This document shows positions 8,701 through 16,692 of a stretch of 64,000 nt of DNA, piece after piece. How positions within the stretch are numbered: the first letter of the stretch is position 1; each line of letters starts with the position of its first letter. The stretch is taken from positions 62,001-126,000 of the forward strand of contig NZ_JACXBU010000011.1 in assembly GCF_014700075.1 (NCBI RefSeq). The letters are read 5' to 3'. This DNA comes from Pseudomonas sp. JM0905a (GTDB lineage: Bacteria > Pseudomonadota > Gammaproteobacteria > Pseudomonadales > Pseudomonadaceae). A program made the translations under genes and the position numbers. The notes under the pieces were generated by a model, which worked only from the letters and a program-made list of their open reading frames with translations, did not search any database and was not told where the DNA came from.

Positions 8701-11700
8701 CAAGCTGGGCCAGACAGGCGACCAGCTTCTCAACGGCGGTGACCTGGCCCGCCAGCCAGGCGAGAACGTCGGCAACTACGCTATCTCGCAGGGCGAATTG
8801 GGGCTGAACAACGGCCTCGGCGGCAACTACAGGCTCACCTTCGCCGACGGCAAGCTGCAAATCACCCCTGCCACCCTGGTGGTCAGCGCCGACGACAAGC
8901 AGAAGACCTACGGGAATGCCGACCCCGCCCTCTCCTACCGGGTATCCGGCCTCAAGCGCGGCGATACACAGGGTGAAGTGCTGAACAACGGCAGCCTGAG
9001 CCGCGACGCAGGCGAGAACGTCGGCCGCTACGGCATCCAGCAAGGCGGCGTCGACCTCAGCAGCGGCAAGGGCGCCAACTACATCCTGCAGTTCAACGAC
9101 GGCGTGTTCTCCATCGTGCCCGCCGAGCTGACCGTCACCGCCGACGGCAAGGCCAAGGTCTACGGCGATACCGACCCGGCGCTGAGCTACAAGGTCGACG
9201 GCCTCAAGCGTGGTGATAGTGCCGGACAGGTGCTGAATGACGGCGGGCTGGTGCGCCAGGCCGGCGAAGATGTCGGCCATTACGGCATCCAGCAGGGCTC
9301 GCTGGACCTCAATGCCACGGGCGGTCAGAACTACATCCTGCGCTATGTCGACGGCGATTTCGTCATCACGCCGGCCACCCTCACCGTTGCCGCCGATGGC
9401 AAGACCAAGGTCTACGGTGACCTCGACCCGAGCCTGAGCTACCAGGTGGCCGGGTTGAAGAACGGCGACCTGCAGGCGGACGTGCTGAACCCGGGCAAGG
9501 TGCAGCGCAACCCGGGTGAAAACGTCGGCGACTACGCCATCCGCCAGGGCGATGTCGCGCTGGCCGGCAGCAAGGCGCAGAACTACGTCCTCAGCTTTGT
9601 CGACGGCACCTTCAGCATCACCCCCGCCACACTGACCGTCAGTGCCGACAGCCACACCAAGGTCTATGGCGATCTCGACCCGAACCTGACCTACAAGGTC
9701 AGCGGCCTGAAGAACGGCGACACCCAGGGCGATGTGCTGAACCCCGGCGCGCTGCAGCGTGATCCGGGCGAGAACGTCGGCAATTACGGCGTCCATCAGG
9801 GGACCGTCGGCCTCAACGATGGCCAGGGCAGCAACTACGTCCTGTCCTTCGTCGACGGCAAACTCGCCATCACCCCCGCCACCCTCACCGTCACGGCCCA
9901 GGACAAGAGCAAGGTCTACGGCGACGCCGATCCGGGCCTGACCCATGTGGTTTCCGGCCTGAAGAATGGCGACACGGCTGCCTCAGTCCTGAATAGCGGC
10001 AGCCTGAGCCGCGACGCAGGCGAGAACGTCGGCCGCTACGGCATCCAGCAAGGTAGCGTCGACCTGAGCAGCGGCAAGGGCGCCAACTACATCCTGCAGT
10101 TCAACGACGGCGTGTTCTCCATCGTGCCCGCCGAGCTGACCGTCACCGCCGACGGCAAGGCCAAGGTCTACGGCGATACCGACCCGGCGCTGAGCTACAA
10201 GGTCGACGGCCTCAAGCGTGGTGATAGTGCCGGACAGGTGCTGAATGACGGCGGGCTGGTGCGCCAGGCCGGCGAAGATGTTGGCCATTACGGCATCCAG
10301 CAGGGCTCGCTGGACCTCAATGCCACGGGCGGTCAGAACTACATCCTGCGCTACGTCGACGGCGACTTCGTCGTCACGCCGGCCACCTTGACTGTCACCG
10401 CCGATGGCAAGACCAAGGTCTACGGTGACCTCGACCCGAGCCTGAGCTACCAGGTGGCCGGGTTGAAGAACGGCGACCTGCAGGCGGACGTGCTGAACCC
10501 AGGCAAGGTGCAGCGCGACCAGGGTGAAAACGTCGGCGACTATGCCATCCGCCAGGGCGATGTCGCGCTGGCTGGCAGCAAGGCGCAGAACTACGTCCTA
10601 AGCTTTGTCGACGGCACCTTCAGCATCACCCCCGCCACACTGACCGTCAGTGCCGACAGCCACACCAAGGTCTATGGCGATCTCGACCCGAACCTGACCT
10701 ACAAGGTCAGCGGCCTGAAGAACGGCGACAGCCAGGGCGATGTGCTGAACCCCGGCGCGCTGCAGCGCGACCAGGGTGAGAACGTCGGCAATTACGGCAT
10801 CCACCAGGGGACCGTGGGCCTCAACAATGGCCAGGGCAGCAACTATGTCCTGTCCTTCGTCGACGGCAATCTGGCCATCACCCCTGCCACCCTCACCATC
10901 ACGGCCCAGGACAAGAGCAAGGTCTACGGCGACGCCGATCCGGCCCTGACCCATGTGGTCTCGGGACTGAAGAATGGCGAAACGGCTGCCTCAGTACTGA
11001 ACGGCGGTTCCCTGCACCGCGAGGCCGGCGAAAACGTGAAGCCTGGCGGTTACGCCATCGGCCAGGGCAGCCTGGGCCTGAATGCCGGCGCGGGCAGCAA
11101 TTACAACATGGTGTTCAAGGACGGCACTCTGCAGATCACCCCGGCTCCCCTGGTGGTCAGCGCGGATGACAAGTCCAAGGTTCAGGGCGCGGCCGACCCG
11201 ACACTCAGCTGGCAGGTCAGCGGCCTGAAGAACGGCGACACCGCGGATATAGCCAAGGGTTCCCTGACCCGCGCGCCAGGCGAAGACCCCGGCGCGTACG
11301 GCATCAGCCAGGGCAAGGCCTTCGATGCCGGCAGCAATTACACCGTGACCTTCCGCGACGGCACCCTGACCATCACCGGCCCGCTGGTCCCCGTGGACCC
11401 GCAGCCGCCGATCGATCCGGAAAACCCGGTCACTCCGCCGGCGACCACCCCCCCTCTGGGCCTGCCCCTTGGCGCCCAGTCCCCCGGCAACACCCGCTGT
11501 ACCGCGCTGGAGTCGCCCTCGGCCGTTTCCGCGAATTACTCGGTTACGCCAGCCGTGGCCCGCACCTACGCCGTGCAACTGATCTGCAAACCGCGCTCCT
11601 ACGGCAACAAGACCAGCACCACACCGGACATCACCGACGTCCTGACCTACGCCAACGGCCTGTTCAAGGACGGGAAGCTGATCCTCCCCGACTGGAACCG

Positions 11701-11749
11701 CAGCGTGATTCCCCACGACCTGAATCGCGACACCAAGGGAGGGAAATAG
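5708..11749 (+). CDS. CdrA-like two-partner secretion adhesin with MBG-type repeats
   Basis: This is a 2013-residue secreted surface adhesin. A long signal peptide ends near residue 43 (LAIANPALP). It is followed by a TPS/haemagglutinin-activity domain (about 45-300) with the typical NPAGVWFG motif and a beta-helix-like stretch to about 470. Residues about 969-1890 are eleven MBG/YDG-type repeats, each starting near TPATLTV and containing KVYGDxDP. A Pro-rich linker and a C-terminal tail carry the only cysteines I see in the mature chain (1931 and 1960), which could form an anchoring disulphide hook. The GGAG site lies 7 nt before the ATG. Size, repeats and the following transporter gene resemble Pseudomonas CdrA, a matrix adhesin; orthology is inferred. 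Confidence 0.85.
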   Translation: MSFHSLVHWRSGSPTPPTCPARLKTLCLAMALISAGASGLAIANPALPQGGSVTSGSGSISQSGPDMTVQTTTPRTVIDWHSFNVGPNNSISFRQPDGTSVTLNRVLGGDPSKIYGTITSNGQLILVNPAGVWFGPKSRISANALVASAGFVTEEQAKEFARTGKLDIQLKGLVRNEGHITVHDNGMVALLGAQVENAGVIQAKKGTAKLATGPQATLDFQGDGLINLAVDGEPGDKGSVNGDVAGGVHNSGQIDVGNGVIAMSADRAAKHLDSVINIGGDLVADSVSSEGGTIVLGNAATTNVNGNLSAKGTSGGQIKVLGDEVNVAGTAKIDASGTQGAGGKVLMGGSYQGKGPEPASKATTVAKGAQLKADGKTDGGQIVVWSDGKTHFAGSASATGQHKGGEVETSGKQLTVTSDAKVNTRGQQANGTWLLDPAEVNIDATDAGGSVAASTIVNGLANGNVVIRATDTLSVNAPIIATNLATVDNDGRTSPSTLALISAGNAGVISTFDGTDKSNASGAVNIKAPILLKDGNLYISATGDIRLIDNAQSGEAGDAAYGKRAIIDVGSGVAWLKTSDTASIFQDSNTAIIAHQLAVDGASVRLDSALNHAGTLAGKASNGVFSYNQTNASGQAPSLDKAVVAPLTGETLSGVKAYALTNVGTQEIIANGQSYRDIELKPSSGSTFDYVVFEAVDLRDEHGNEIPKADLLRYLDSSDYLVNGLSFKDTAGHSWQFLPDSSKPGLTRVLRDGVEVDAPVGFALNGVGGLAMSGVFLDKAFWGVSGEYIPGASNQFEIQYNAQTGSSQQLIFKLGNSTESVLAQIGWLLDDKPWIQTSDGKPATQAQLNETARIQFLASQDKTDSNVSLNSNKAIISATPQNVQREYGEANPDLNQTLASNVAADVVRGVDRYVDAQLDRSGVTQGTPSTSATQQSNVGDYAINGSLAGDTYAQQRYDLQKNTGTLKVTPAELTVTAKDKSKVYGDSDPALDYSVSGGKLGQTGDQLLNGGDLARQPGENVGNYAISQGELGLNNGLGGNYRLTFADGKLQITPATLVVSADDKQKTYGNADPALSYRVSGLKRGDTQGEVLNNGSLSRDAGENVGRYGIQQGGVDLSSGKGANYILQFNDGVFSIVPAELTVTADGKAKVYGDTDPALSYKVDGLKRGDSAGQVLNDGGLVRQAGEDVGHYGIQQGSLDLNATGGQNYILRYVDGDFVITPATLTVAADGKTKVYGDLDPSLSYQVAGLKNGDLQADVLNPGKVQRNPGENVGDYAIRQGDVALAGSKAQNYVLSFVDGTFSITPATLTVSADSHTKVYGDLDPNLTYKVSGLKNGDTQGDVLNPGALQRDPGENVGNYGVHQGTVGLNDGQGSNYVLSFVDGKLAITPATLTVTAQDKSKVYGDADPGLTHVVSGLKNGDTAASVLNSGSLSRDAGENVGRYGIQQGSVDLSSGKGANYILQFNDGVFSIVPAELTVTADGKAKVYGDTDPALSYKVDGLKRGDSAGQVLNDGGLVRQAGEDVGHYGIQQGSLDLNATGGQNYILRYVDGDFVVTPATLTVTADGKTKVYGDLDPSLSYQVAGLKNGDLQADVLNPGKVQRDQGENVGDYAIRQGDVALAGSKAQNYVLSFVDGTFSITPATLTVSADSHTKVYGDLDPNLTYKVSGLKNGDSQGDVLNPGALQRDQGENVGNYGIHQGTVGLNNGQGSNYVLSFVDGNLAITPATLTITAQDKSKVYGDADPALTHVVSGLKNGETAASVLNGGSLHREAGENVKPGGYAIGQGSLGLNAGAGSNYNMVFKDGTLQITPAPLVVSADDKSKVQGAADPTLSWQVSGLKNGDTADIAKGSLTRAPGEDPGAYGISQGKAFDAGSNYTVTFRDGTLTITGPLVPVDPQPPIDPENPVTPPATTPPLGLPLGAQSPGNTRCTALESPSAVSANYSVTPAVARTYAVQLICKPRSYGNKTSTTPDITDVLTYANGLFKDGKLILPDWNRSVIPHDLNRDTKGGK
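8612..11383 (+). repeat. Eleven tandem MBG-type repeats, 252 bp (84 residues) each
   Basis: Repeat starts are at 8612, 8864, 9116, 9368, 9620, 9872, 10124, 10376, 10628, 10880 and 11138. All are 252 bp apart except the tenth, which has a six-base (two-codon) insertion, and the last, which is shorter. Each unit carries KVYGDxDPxL, a GLKxGD turn and a GENVGxYxIxQG motif. Three units have Arg-Gly-Asp at the GLKxGD turn (starts 8864, 9116 and 10124). Confidence 0.9.
8993..11008 (+). repeat. 1008-bp tandem duplication of four adhesin repeats
   Basis: The stretch from about 8993 to 10000 is repeated from about 10001 to 11008 at an exact offset of 1008 bp (four 252-bp units). Long parts are identical at the base level, including the junction AGCCTGAGCCGCGACGCAGG in both copies. 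Neighbouring single repeats are much more diverged, so this is a recent in-frame duplication. Confidence 0.85.
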
Positions 11750-11751
11750 CC

Positions 11752-13491
11752 ATGAAACCTCTTCCGTCCAATCTGAAACGGCTGGCGGTTGCCATCTGTT
11801 CCTGCCTGATCGTCATCGCCGGCCCCGTGAATGCCGGACCGCGTGCCCAACTCGACCCGGGCCGCGTGGAAGTTCCCAGCCCCGACGGCGTCCGTGCCTC
11901 GCCACCGGGCGTGACCGGCCCGCTGCAACTGCCGGAAACGGTGGTCACCGATGAACAGGCCGCCCCGCGCGAGATGCAAGCCGGTGACGGCATGCGCTTC
12001 CAGGTCAGGAAGGTGCTCATCAAGGGCGTCAGCAGCTACCCACAAGGCACCTTCGATTCCCTGGCCAAGCGCCTGGAAGGTAACCGTGTGACCCTCGGCG
12101 AGGTGAATGTCGTGGCTGACCAGATCACCCAGCGCTACCGCAAGGCGGGTTTCCTCCTGGCGCGGGCCTTTGTGCCGGAACAGCGTCTGGAAGGCGGCCA
12201 ACTGGTGATCCAGGTGTTCGAAGGCAAGGTCAACGATGTCCGCATCGAGGGCACCAGCAACAAGGCCATGGAGCGCTATGCCGCAAACATTCGCGAAGAA
12301 GTGCCGCCGAAGAGCGCCACCATCGAGCGCAACCTGCTGCTGATGAATGACCTGTCCGGGAACGAGAGCCACGGCACCCTATCCGCTTCGCCGGTGACTG
12401 CGGGCACCGATCTCACGGTGGAAAACCGCATTCGCAAGTACGAAGGCTTCTTTGGTTTCGACAACCGCGACAGCCGCTACTTCGGGCCCTGGCAGGCCTA
12501 TGGTGGCGTGGGCGTCAACGACCTCACGGGCAACGGCGACCACCTTGGCGTCCGCGCCGGCAAATCGATCGAAGGTAACAAGATGACGTTCTTCGAAGGC
12601 CAGTACGAACTGCCGGTGGGCAGCAAGGGCGACGTGGTGAGCTTCCTCGCCCAGCACAATGACGGCTTCCCGGACACCTATTCCTTCCTCGACGCCAACA
12701 GCTCCGGCGACACCCTGGCGGTGCGCATCACCCGCCCCTGGATTCGCCAGCGCGACGAAACCTTCAAGACGTCGGCGGCCTTCACCTGGTTCAACGGACG
12801 TTCCGAGTACCTTCACCAGCCGGACCTGCCGCCGTCCAGCGACGACCGCATCCGCGCGCTGCGCCTGGGCGCCAGCTACGACTTCTTCGATGCCTACGGC
12901 GGCAAGAACCTGGTGAAGGCGGAACTGAGCAAGGGCCTGAAGATTCTCGGCGCCAGCGATGAAGATCGCCTCAACCCTTCCCGCGAGGGGGGTCGTACCG
13001 ACTTCACCAAGCTGCAACTGGACGCCCAGCGCATCCAGGACCTGTCCGGGGTGATGGATGGCCTGAACCTGTACCTGGCGGCGACGGCGCAGACTTCCTT
13101 CGGCCAGGCCCTGCTCTCTCCCGAGCAGTTCGGCGTTGGTGGCAGCGAGTTCGGACGCGGCTACGACCCGTCGGAAATCACTGGCGACAATGGCTTCGCC
13201 ATGAAGGCCGAGCTGCAGTACAACCACCTGCATAACGTCAACGACTATCAGGTCCCGACCCAGTACTACGCGTTCTGGGACATGGGCAAGGTGTGGAACA
13301 ACAAGCCGCGCTGGATCAGCTCCGAAAGCCTTTCTTCAGCCGGCGTTGGCGCGCACTTCCAGGTGGCCAAGGACCTGTACATGTCGCCGGAAGTCGCCTT
13401 CCCGCTGACGCGCTCGGTGTCGGCAGAGGAGATCGATGGCGACAACGGCAAGGCGCCGCGCTTCTACTTCAACTTCCTGAAACTGTTCTGA
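11752..13491 (+). CDS. CdrB/ShlB-FhaC-like two-partner secretion transporter
   Basis: This 579-residue outer-membrane protein exports the adhesin encoded just upstream. A signal peptide covers about residues 1-28. POTRA-type domains follow (about 85-240; FQVRKVLIKGVSSYP and the second strand set around FVPEQRLEGGQLVIQVFEGKV). The rest is a 16-strand beta-barrel ending in the Phe (FLKLF) needed for BAM recognition. The family loop-6 motif is present as FGRGYDPSE. A strong GGAGGG site overlaps the end of the adhesin gene and the ATG lies two bases after its stop, so the pair is translated together. No other partner is in sight. Confidence 0.88.
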   Translation: MKPLPSNLKRLAVAICSCLIVIAGPVNAGPRAQLDPGRVEVPSPDGVRASPPGVTGPLQLPETVVTDEQAAPREMQAGDGMRFQVRKVLIKGVSSYPQGTFDSLAKRLEGNRVTLGEVNVVADQITQRYRKAGFLLARAFVPEQRLEGGQLVIQVFEGKVNDVRIEGTSNKAMERYAANIREEVPPKSATIERNLLLMNDLSGNESHGTLSASPVTAGTDLTVENRIRKYEGFFGFDNRDSRYFGPWQAYGGVGVNDLTGNGDHLGVRAGKSIEGNKMTFFEGQYELPVGSKGDVVSFLAQHNDGFPDTYSFLDANSSGDTLAVRITRPWIRQRDETFKTSAAFTWFNGRSEYLHQPDLPPSSDDRIRALRLGASYDFFDAYGGKNLVKAELSKGLKILGASDEDRLNPSREGGRTDFTKLQLDAQRIQDLSGVMDGLNLYLAATAQTSFGQALLSPEQFGVGGSEFGRGYDPSEITGDNGFAMKAELQYNHLHNVNDYQVPTQYYAFWDMGKVWNNKPRWISSESLSSAGVGAHFQVAKDLYMSPEVAFPLTRSVSAEEIDGDNGKAPRFYFNFLKLF

Positions 13492-13510
13492 ACACGGGAT
13501 CAGGATCACC

Positions 13511-13537
13511 GCCGGAGCGAGCGCTGCCCGCTCCGGC
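13511..13537. terminator. Hairpin between convergent genes
   Basis: A perfect 9-bp stem (GCCGGAGCG / CGCTCCGGC) with a 9-nt loop lies in the 52-bp gap between the transporter gene and the convergent nitroreductase gene. The T-run is poor on both sides, so it may act as a weak bidirectional terminator. Confidence 0.5.
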
Positions 13538-13543
13538 AAACCC

Positions 13544-14218
13544 TTACTCGAATCCCCTGAGCACAGCGAACTCCTCCACCGGAGCCCGCTCTGAGCGCAG
13601 GCTGTTCACCACCGCCGAGCGATCCGCGTAGCCCAGGGCCATGCCGCAATAAAGCAATTCATGCTCCGGCAATTCTAAGTGCCGATGCAGGCTTTCCCGC
13701 ACCATCGCCCAAGCTTCCTGCATGCAGGTCGACAACCCCTGCTCTTCCGCGGCCAGTGCCAGCGACTGCATGAACATCCCCATGTGCGCCCACTGGCCAT
13801 GGCCCATGGCGCGGTCGATGACGAAGAACAGCCCCACCGGCGCACCGAAGAACTGGTAGTTGCGCGACAGCGCTCGCATTCGCGCGACCTTGTCTTCGCG
13901 GGGAATGCCCATCAGTCCGTACAGGTCTTCGCCGATCTTGTAGCGACGGGAGCGATAGGGCTCGGCCAGCGCTTCGGGGTAGATCAGGTGCTCCCCCGCT
14001 TCTCCCTTGGGATTCTTCAGCAGGGCTTCCAACGCCAGGCGCTCCACGGCGAGCTTCTCCGCACCGCTCACCGCAATCACCTTCCACGGCTGCAGGTTGC
14101 CGCCCGAGGGTGACCAGCGCGCCGTTTCCAGCAGGTCCCTGACCTGCTCAGCGGTGACGGGCGCGTCGCTGAACGCGCGGACGGAGATACGTTTCTTCAG
14201 GAGTTCAGCTACGGACAT
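13544..14218 (-). CDS. Nitroreductase-family FMN oxidoreductase
   Basis: This 224-residue flavoprotein has the nitroreductase fold. The FMN-binding start is RISVRAFSDAPVT followed by ARWSPSGGNLQPWKV (about residues 35-47), the standard phosphate/isoalloxazine loop. The late glycine-rich GMALGYADRSAVVN motif (about 190) also matches. Members reduce nitro, quinone or other electron-poor substrates with NAD(P)H. The physiological substrate is not evident. It starts two bases after the stop of the diguanylate cyclase gene, so both belong to one transcript. Confidence 0.85.
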   Translation of the reverse strand: MSVAELLKKRISVRAFSDAPVTAEQVRDLLETARWSPSGGNLQPWKVIAVSGAEKLAVERLALEALLKNPKGEAGEHLIYPEALAEPYRSRRYKIGEDLYGLMGIPREDKVARMRALSRNYQFFGAPVGLFFVIDRAMGHGQWAHMGMFMQSLALAAEEQGLSTCMQEAWAMVRESLHRHLELPEHELLYCGMALGYADRSAVVNSLRSERAPVEEFAVLRGFE

Positions 14219-14220
14219 GC

Positions 14221-15720
14221 TCAGGTCTCCACACGATTGCGTCCTGCCGCCTTGGCTCGATAGAGAGCCCGGTCGGCGCTTTCGATCAGTTCCAGTTCCC
14301 GTCCCGCTGCCAGGGCACCGTGCACGGTGGCGGTGCCGATACTGGCGGTGACATGGCCAAAGGGGCTGGCGCTGTGCTCGATGCCCAGTGCATTGATGCG
14401 TTCGAGCAGATGCTCGGCGACGCTCAGGGCGCCCGATTCATCGGTGTTGGGCAGAATCACGGCCAGCTCCTCGCCGCCGTAGCGTGCTACCAGGTCCCCG
14501 GAGCGCTTCACACCCCCCTGTATCTGCTCACCGACGGCGCGCAGACATTCATCGCCGGCGATATGGCCGTAGGTATCGTTGTACCCCTTGAAGTGGTCGA
14601 TATCGATGAGCAGCAGCGACAGCGGCATGCCATCACGCTTGGCGCGCCTGGCTTCGGCCTCCAGCCGCTCATCGAAGCAGCGCCGGTTGGCAAGGCCAGT
14701 GAGCTGGTCCTGCGCGGCCAGTACCTCCAGTTGGCGGTTGGCGACCAGCAGGTCTTCGCGGGTGGACACCAGCGAGGCTTCCGCGTCGATCCGGCGCTTG
14801 ATGTCGAGAATCAGCAAACGGCCGATGGCGACGATGATTGCCAGCAGGGCCAGGACGACGCCAATGGTCAGCCAGGCCTGGTTCTTCCAGGTCTGCAGCG
14901 CTTCGTCCTTGCCCAGTGCCACGGTGGTTACCAGCGGGTAGCGATCGCTCTTGCGGAAGGCGTAGATCCGCTCCGTGCCGTCGAGTCCGGACCGGAAGGA
15001 GGCGGTGCCCGACGTAACGCCGGAGAAATAGCGAAGGAAATTGGGCGAGCGGGAGAAGTCGTGACCCACGTCCTCCTCGCGGTAGGGATAGCGGACCAGC
15101 AATTGCCCGGCGGTGGTGCCCAGGCTGATGGTGCCCTGCTCGCCCACATCGATCTTGCCGAACAGGCGCAGGAAGTTCTCGATGCCCAGGGTCACGGCGA
15201 CGACGCCGGCGAAGTGGCCTTCGCGGTCGTCGAAGCGGCGGCTCACGGTGAGCACCCAGTCGCCGGTGGAGCGGCTCTTGATGGGCGGGCCGATGAAGAT
15301 GCCCGGAGAAGGATCGTCCCGGTGATGTAGGAAGAAGGTGCTTTCAGCGCTGTTGGCCCCTTCCGGTATCAGGCCCCTCGAAGACATCAGCCAGTTTCCC
15401 CGGGCGTCGTAGATGACCAGGCCGTTGAGTTGGTCCAGCCAGCTTTCCTGGCGCTGCGTTAGTTGCTGCAGGCGAAGCAGGTGGGCCGGGCCGCTGCCTT
15501 CGGCCTCCAGGCGCTCGGTGATACCGAGGAGCAGCATCGCGCTCTGAGTGATGACGCCGTCAGCGTAGGTATCCAGCGTTTGCGCCAGGTTGAGGTTGTT
15601 GGTGTTGATTTCGGCCAGGGTGCGCTCACGCGCCGACCAGACCTGCCAGGCAGTGGCCAATGACAGCGACAGGCAAACAACGAACAGCAAGAGTACGGCC
15701 AGACGGATATCACGCTTCAT
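14221..15720 (-). CDS. Membrane diguanylate cyclase (dCACHE-type sensor, GGDEF)
   Basis: This 499-residue protein makes cyclic di-GMP. A transmembrane helix (residues 7-27) leads to a periplasmic dCACHE-like sensor (about 30-280; contains WVLTVSRRF and GVVAVTLGIE). A second helix follows (about 285-307, WLTIGVVLALLAIIVAIG), then a short coiled segment and a GGDEF domain (about 340-498). The active-site motif is GGEEL, an allowed variant of GGDEF. Five residues before it is an RSGD inhibitory site, so product inhibition is expected. Substrate loops such as DIDHFKGYNDTYGH are intact. It faces the CdrA/CdrB-like operon across the nitroreductase gene, which fits control of an adhesin by c-di-GMP, though that link is inferred. 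Confidence 0.9.
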   Translation of the reverse strand: MKRDIRLAVLLLFVVCLSLSLATAWQVWSARERTLAEINTNNLNLAQTLDTYADGVITQSAMLLLGITERLEAEGSGPAHLLRLQQLTQRQESWLDQLNGLVIYDARGNWLMSSRGLIPEGANSAESTFFLHHRDDPSPGIFIGPPIKSRSTGDWVLTVSRRFDDREGHFAGVVAVTLGIENFLRLFGKIDVGEQGTISLGTTAGQLLVRYPYREEDVGHDFSRSPNFLRYFSGVTSGTASFRSGLDGTERIYAFRKSDRYPLVTTVALGKDEALQTWKNQAWLTIGVVLALLAIIVAIGRLLILDIKRRIDAEASLVSTREDLLVANRQLEVLAAQDQLTGLANRRCFDERLEAEARRAKRDGMPLSLLLIDIDHFKGYNDTYGHIAGDECLRAVGEQIQGGVKRSGDLVARYGGEELAVILPNTDESGALSVAEHLLERINALGIEHSASPFGHVTASIGTATVHGALAAGRELELIESADRALYRAKAAGRNRVET

Positions 15721-15937
15721 CCAGGCACCACGCGGAAAGTCCAGTTTCCGGACTGCAGGTCCCGCCGTATCGGAAGCACGACGGTTCTACATCCTCCATC
15801 CCGTGAAACGGCCCGTCCTGGACCGGCGATCAGGGATGGCACGGATTCTACTGCGCCTGGCGCAAAACGCATTGGCCGACGGGCCACTCGCTACCCCGGG
15901 TTTGGCAGAAGCGCCAACCCTTGATTCAAACGCCGAA

Positions 15938-15971
15938 TAAAAAAATGGCCACCTTGGGGCAAGGCGGCCAT
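15938..15971 (-). terminator. Minus-strand intrinsic terminator
   Basis: Read on the minus strand, ATGGCC-g-CCTTG pairs with CAAGG-t-GGCCAT around a three-base loop and is followed by a run of seven T. It ends a transcript coming from higher coordinates, in a region with no recognised gene, and so could mark a small RNA of about 130-200 nt. Confidence 0.7.
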
Positions 15972-16104
15972 GAATAAAAACCAAAGGATTGATGAAGTGG
16001 AGGCGCCGAATGCAATTCTTGGGGGAGACCAGAAAGTGCACCCGGCAAAAATCTTCATCGGGGGCAAGTTTACCGATTTCACCCCAACACCCAAATCAAA
16101 CACC

Positions 16105-16121
16105 TTGATAGCGACTATCAA
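16105..16121. promoter_or_regulatory. Perfect 7-3-7 palindrome (possible operator)
   Basis: TTGATAG-CGA-CTATCAA is a perfect inverted repeat in AT-rich DNA. It lies 134 bp upstream, on the minus strand, of the terminator at 15938-15971, where the start of a small transcript would be expected. The binding protein is unknown; it only loosely resembles a Fur box. Confidence 0.4.
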
Positions 16122-16341
16122 CGTCAATACATAGGATTATCTGTCTTCAGCTGTTAGCCCACCCCGAGAGATCACCAAAAAGCACACTTGACAACCCCTA
16201 TTGATATTCCGCTCAAGAGCTACGAAGCCTTCTATCTAGCGGCATACGCCTGCCCGCCAACTCACCTGACAATGTCTTCAAAGCTATTTAATGGCGCACC
16301 CAGAATCTGCAAATGCTTGCCGCCACGTAACTTACAGAAAC

Positions 16342-16369
16342 AAAAAAAGGCCGCCCCAAAGAGGCGGCC
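16342..16369 (-). terminator. Second minus-strand intrinsic terminator
   Basis: On the minus strand GGCCGCC-TCTTTGG-GGCGGCC is a perfect 7-bp stem followed by seven T. It terminates a minus-strand transcript that starts somewhere in 16370-16690, where no protein gene is recognised. Confidence 0.72.
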
Positions 16370-16473
16370 AAAGTCAGAGAGTAACTCGATGAAACATTCG
16401 CCGTCCGGCGGAGTTGGTTGGCGAGTTCGTGCTTCATCCAGCACAGATTAGCGACAGGTAAATTTCGTAAATA

Positions 16474-16502
16474 TTGATCGTATTGATATTTGAAATTAAT
16501 AC
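16474..16502 (+). promoter_or_regulatory. Possible sigma-70 promoter upstream of the porin gene
   Basis: TTGATC and TAATAC are separated by 17 bp in AT-rich DNA about 190 bp before the porin start. Match to consensus is moderate, and the region is also upstream of a minus-strand terminator, so direction is uncertain. Confidence 0.3.
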
Positions 16503-16692
16503 TTACAGTTTCTTGGTTGGAACTCATCGTGGTAACTGTTTGCGCGCATTGCGCCGGTACCATCGGCAACCACAACGACAATACATGGACTTCCCTATCA
16601 TCCCATTGAGCTACCGGGCTCGCGGCGATCGATAGTTCCTCGCCTTCCTGCCTCCCCCAATACCTACAAAACGACCATCAGGAGCACCCGTG

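Larger units (their letters stand above)
15721..16692. other. Gene-poor 970-bp interval
   Basis: No convincing protein gene was found on either strand between the diguanylate cyclase and the porin. Base composition is visibly more AT-rich than the flanks, especially 16070-16520. The interval holds two minus-strand intrinsic terminators, a 7-3-7 palindrome and a possible plus-strand promoter, listed separately. Short minus-strand reading frames here run straight through the terminators and are unlikely to be coding. Confidence 0.6.

Noticed and set aside
8309-9946. A 545-residue minus-strand reading frame and others opposite the adhesin gene
   Set aside because: They mirror the periodic plus-strand repeats, have no ribosome site and look low-complexity; the plus-strand protein has full family features.
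8612-11383. Regular direct repeats as a CRISPR array
   Set aside because: Units of 252 bp are in frame and encode protein domains; there are no spacers.
15985-16040. A tmRNA-like 3' end (CGGCGCCTCCACT on the minus strand, followed by a terminator)
   Set aside because: No T-loop sequence, no CCA end and no upstream tmRNA body; resemblance is limited to about ten bases.
16288-16581. A 97-residue minus-strand frame beginning with MSSNQETVS in an AT-rich segment
   Set aside because: It reads straight through a strong intrinsic terminator without a stop, so it is unlikely to be a protein as drawn; the segment is better seen as a possible small RNA.
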